Positions 63,928 to 64,000 of a DNA stretch of 64,000 bases are shown in pieces; within the stretch, counting starts at the first letter, position 1, and every line of letters starts with the position of its first letter. Position numbers and translations under genes: made by a program. The notes beneath the pieces were generated by a model. It was not told the DNA's origin. It saw only the letters and a program-made list of their open reading frames with translations, and did not search any database. The DNA comes from JBBDRJ01 sp963766295 (GTDB lineage: Bacteria > Actinomycetota > JAICYB01), in NCBI GenBank assembly GCA_963766295.1, contig CAVXYW010000002.1, positions 1,302,001 through 1,366,000 on the forward strand, in the 5' to 3' direction.

Positions 63928-64000
63928 TCAGTGGGTCGCTGGAAGGTCGCCGAGTCCGCCCTCTATGACGAGCTTCGCGACCTCGCCTATCTTCAGACCA
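63928..64000 (-). CDS. Possible C-terminal end of an unidentified gene (cut by right edge)
   Basis: The minus strand from 64000 reads 23 codons in one frame (KIGEVAKLVIEGGLGDLPA then TH) to TGA at 63928, with GC-ending codons like real genes here. Too short to identify. It may equally be chance. Confidence 0.3.
   Translation of the reverse strand, partial: GLKIGEVAKLVIEGGLGDLPATH

Overview
The window looks like chromosomal DNA of a high-GC, deep-branching, probably uncultured member of the Actinomycetota. That is an inference from gene content and order: a uvrC-rapZ-gap-pgk-tpi-secG string, an ergothioneine cluster (egtA, egtB, egtD), an Eis-like acetyltransferase, DUF1059 proteins, split glycine decarboxylase, TTG and GTG starts, and many lipoproteins. 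I saw no rRNA, tRNA, CRISPR array, insertion sequence or phage gene. Coding density is very high and no stretch over 300 bases lacks a gene. Many neighbours overlap by 4 bases (ATGA, GTGA, TTGA).

Layout. 1-7852 (minus strand): DUF58 protein, a TgpA-like membrane protein that has lost its catalytic residues, a lipoprotein, a fused LivH-LivM permease and the start of an MFS protein cut by the left edge. 8036-11766 (plus): three envelope genes, namely an anchored ligand-binding protein, a secreted membrane-anchored protein and a matrixin-like metalloprotease lipoprotein. 11763-22646 (minus): a long array reading endonuclease-family protein, uvrC, rapZ, gap, pgk, tpiA, apgM, secG, oligopeptide-type binding protein, moxR. 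The MoxR and DUF58/TgpA genes, normally adjacent, are thus separated by the plus-strand cassette.

22761-26763 (plus): egtA-egtB-egtD for ergothioneine and a small membrane protein. 26815-29524: DoxX and HxlR regulator (divergent), SnoaL-like protein, Eis-like acetyltransferase. 29534-34095: uvrA (minus), then a 35-residue basic microprotein, a DJ-1/PfpI protein and a crotonase (plus). 34127-37439: LCCL-domain lipoprotein, universal stress protein, a hydrolase-like/cyclase fusion, and a YdjC-type deacetylase. 37482-45387: uvrB, a methyltransferase, tandem DUF1059 genes, HAD hydrolase, coaE, rpsA, a frameshifted monooxygenase, a TetR regulator and a divergent cupin gene with a clear promoter/operator.

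45389-50181: polA (minus) and a divergent two-gene oxidoreductase unit. 50197-54113 (minus): two tandem paralogous secreted proteins made of six alternating modules of about 110 residues; their mature parts contain no Lys, Cys, Tyr or Trp. This is the most novel-looking item. 54201-63831 (minus): a complete Liv-type ABC importer (livK, H, M, G, F) running into gcvT-gcvPA-gcvPB and a nitronate monooxygenase-like gene, suggesting linked amino-acid uptake and glycine catabolism.

Main themes: DNA repair (uvrA, uvrB, uvrC, polA), central glycolysis, thiol/redox protection, and cell-envelope proteins, several of which are apparent pseudoenzymes.
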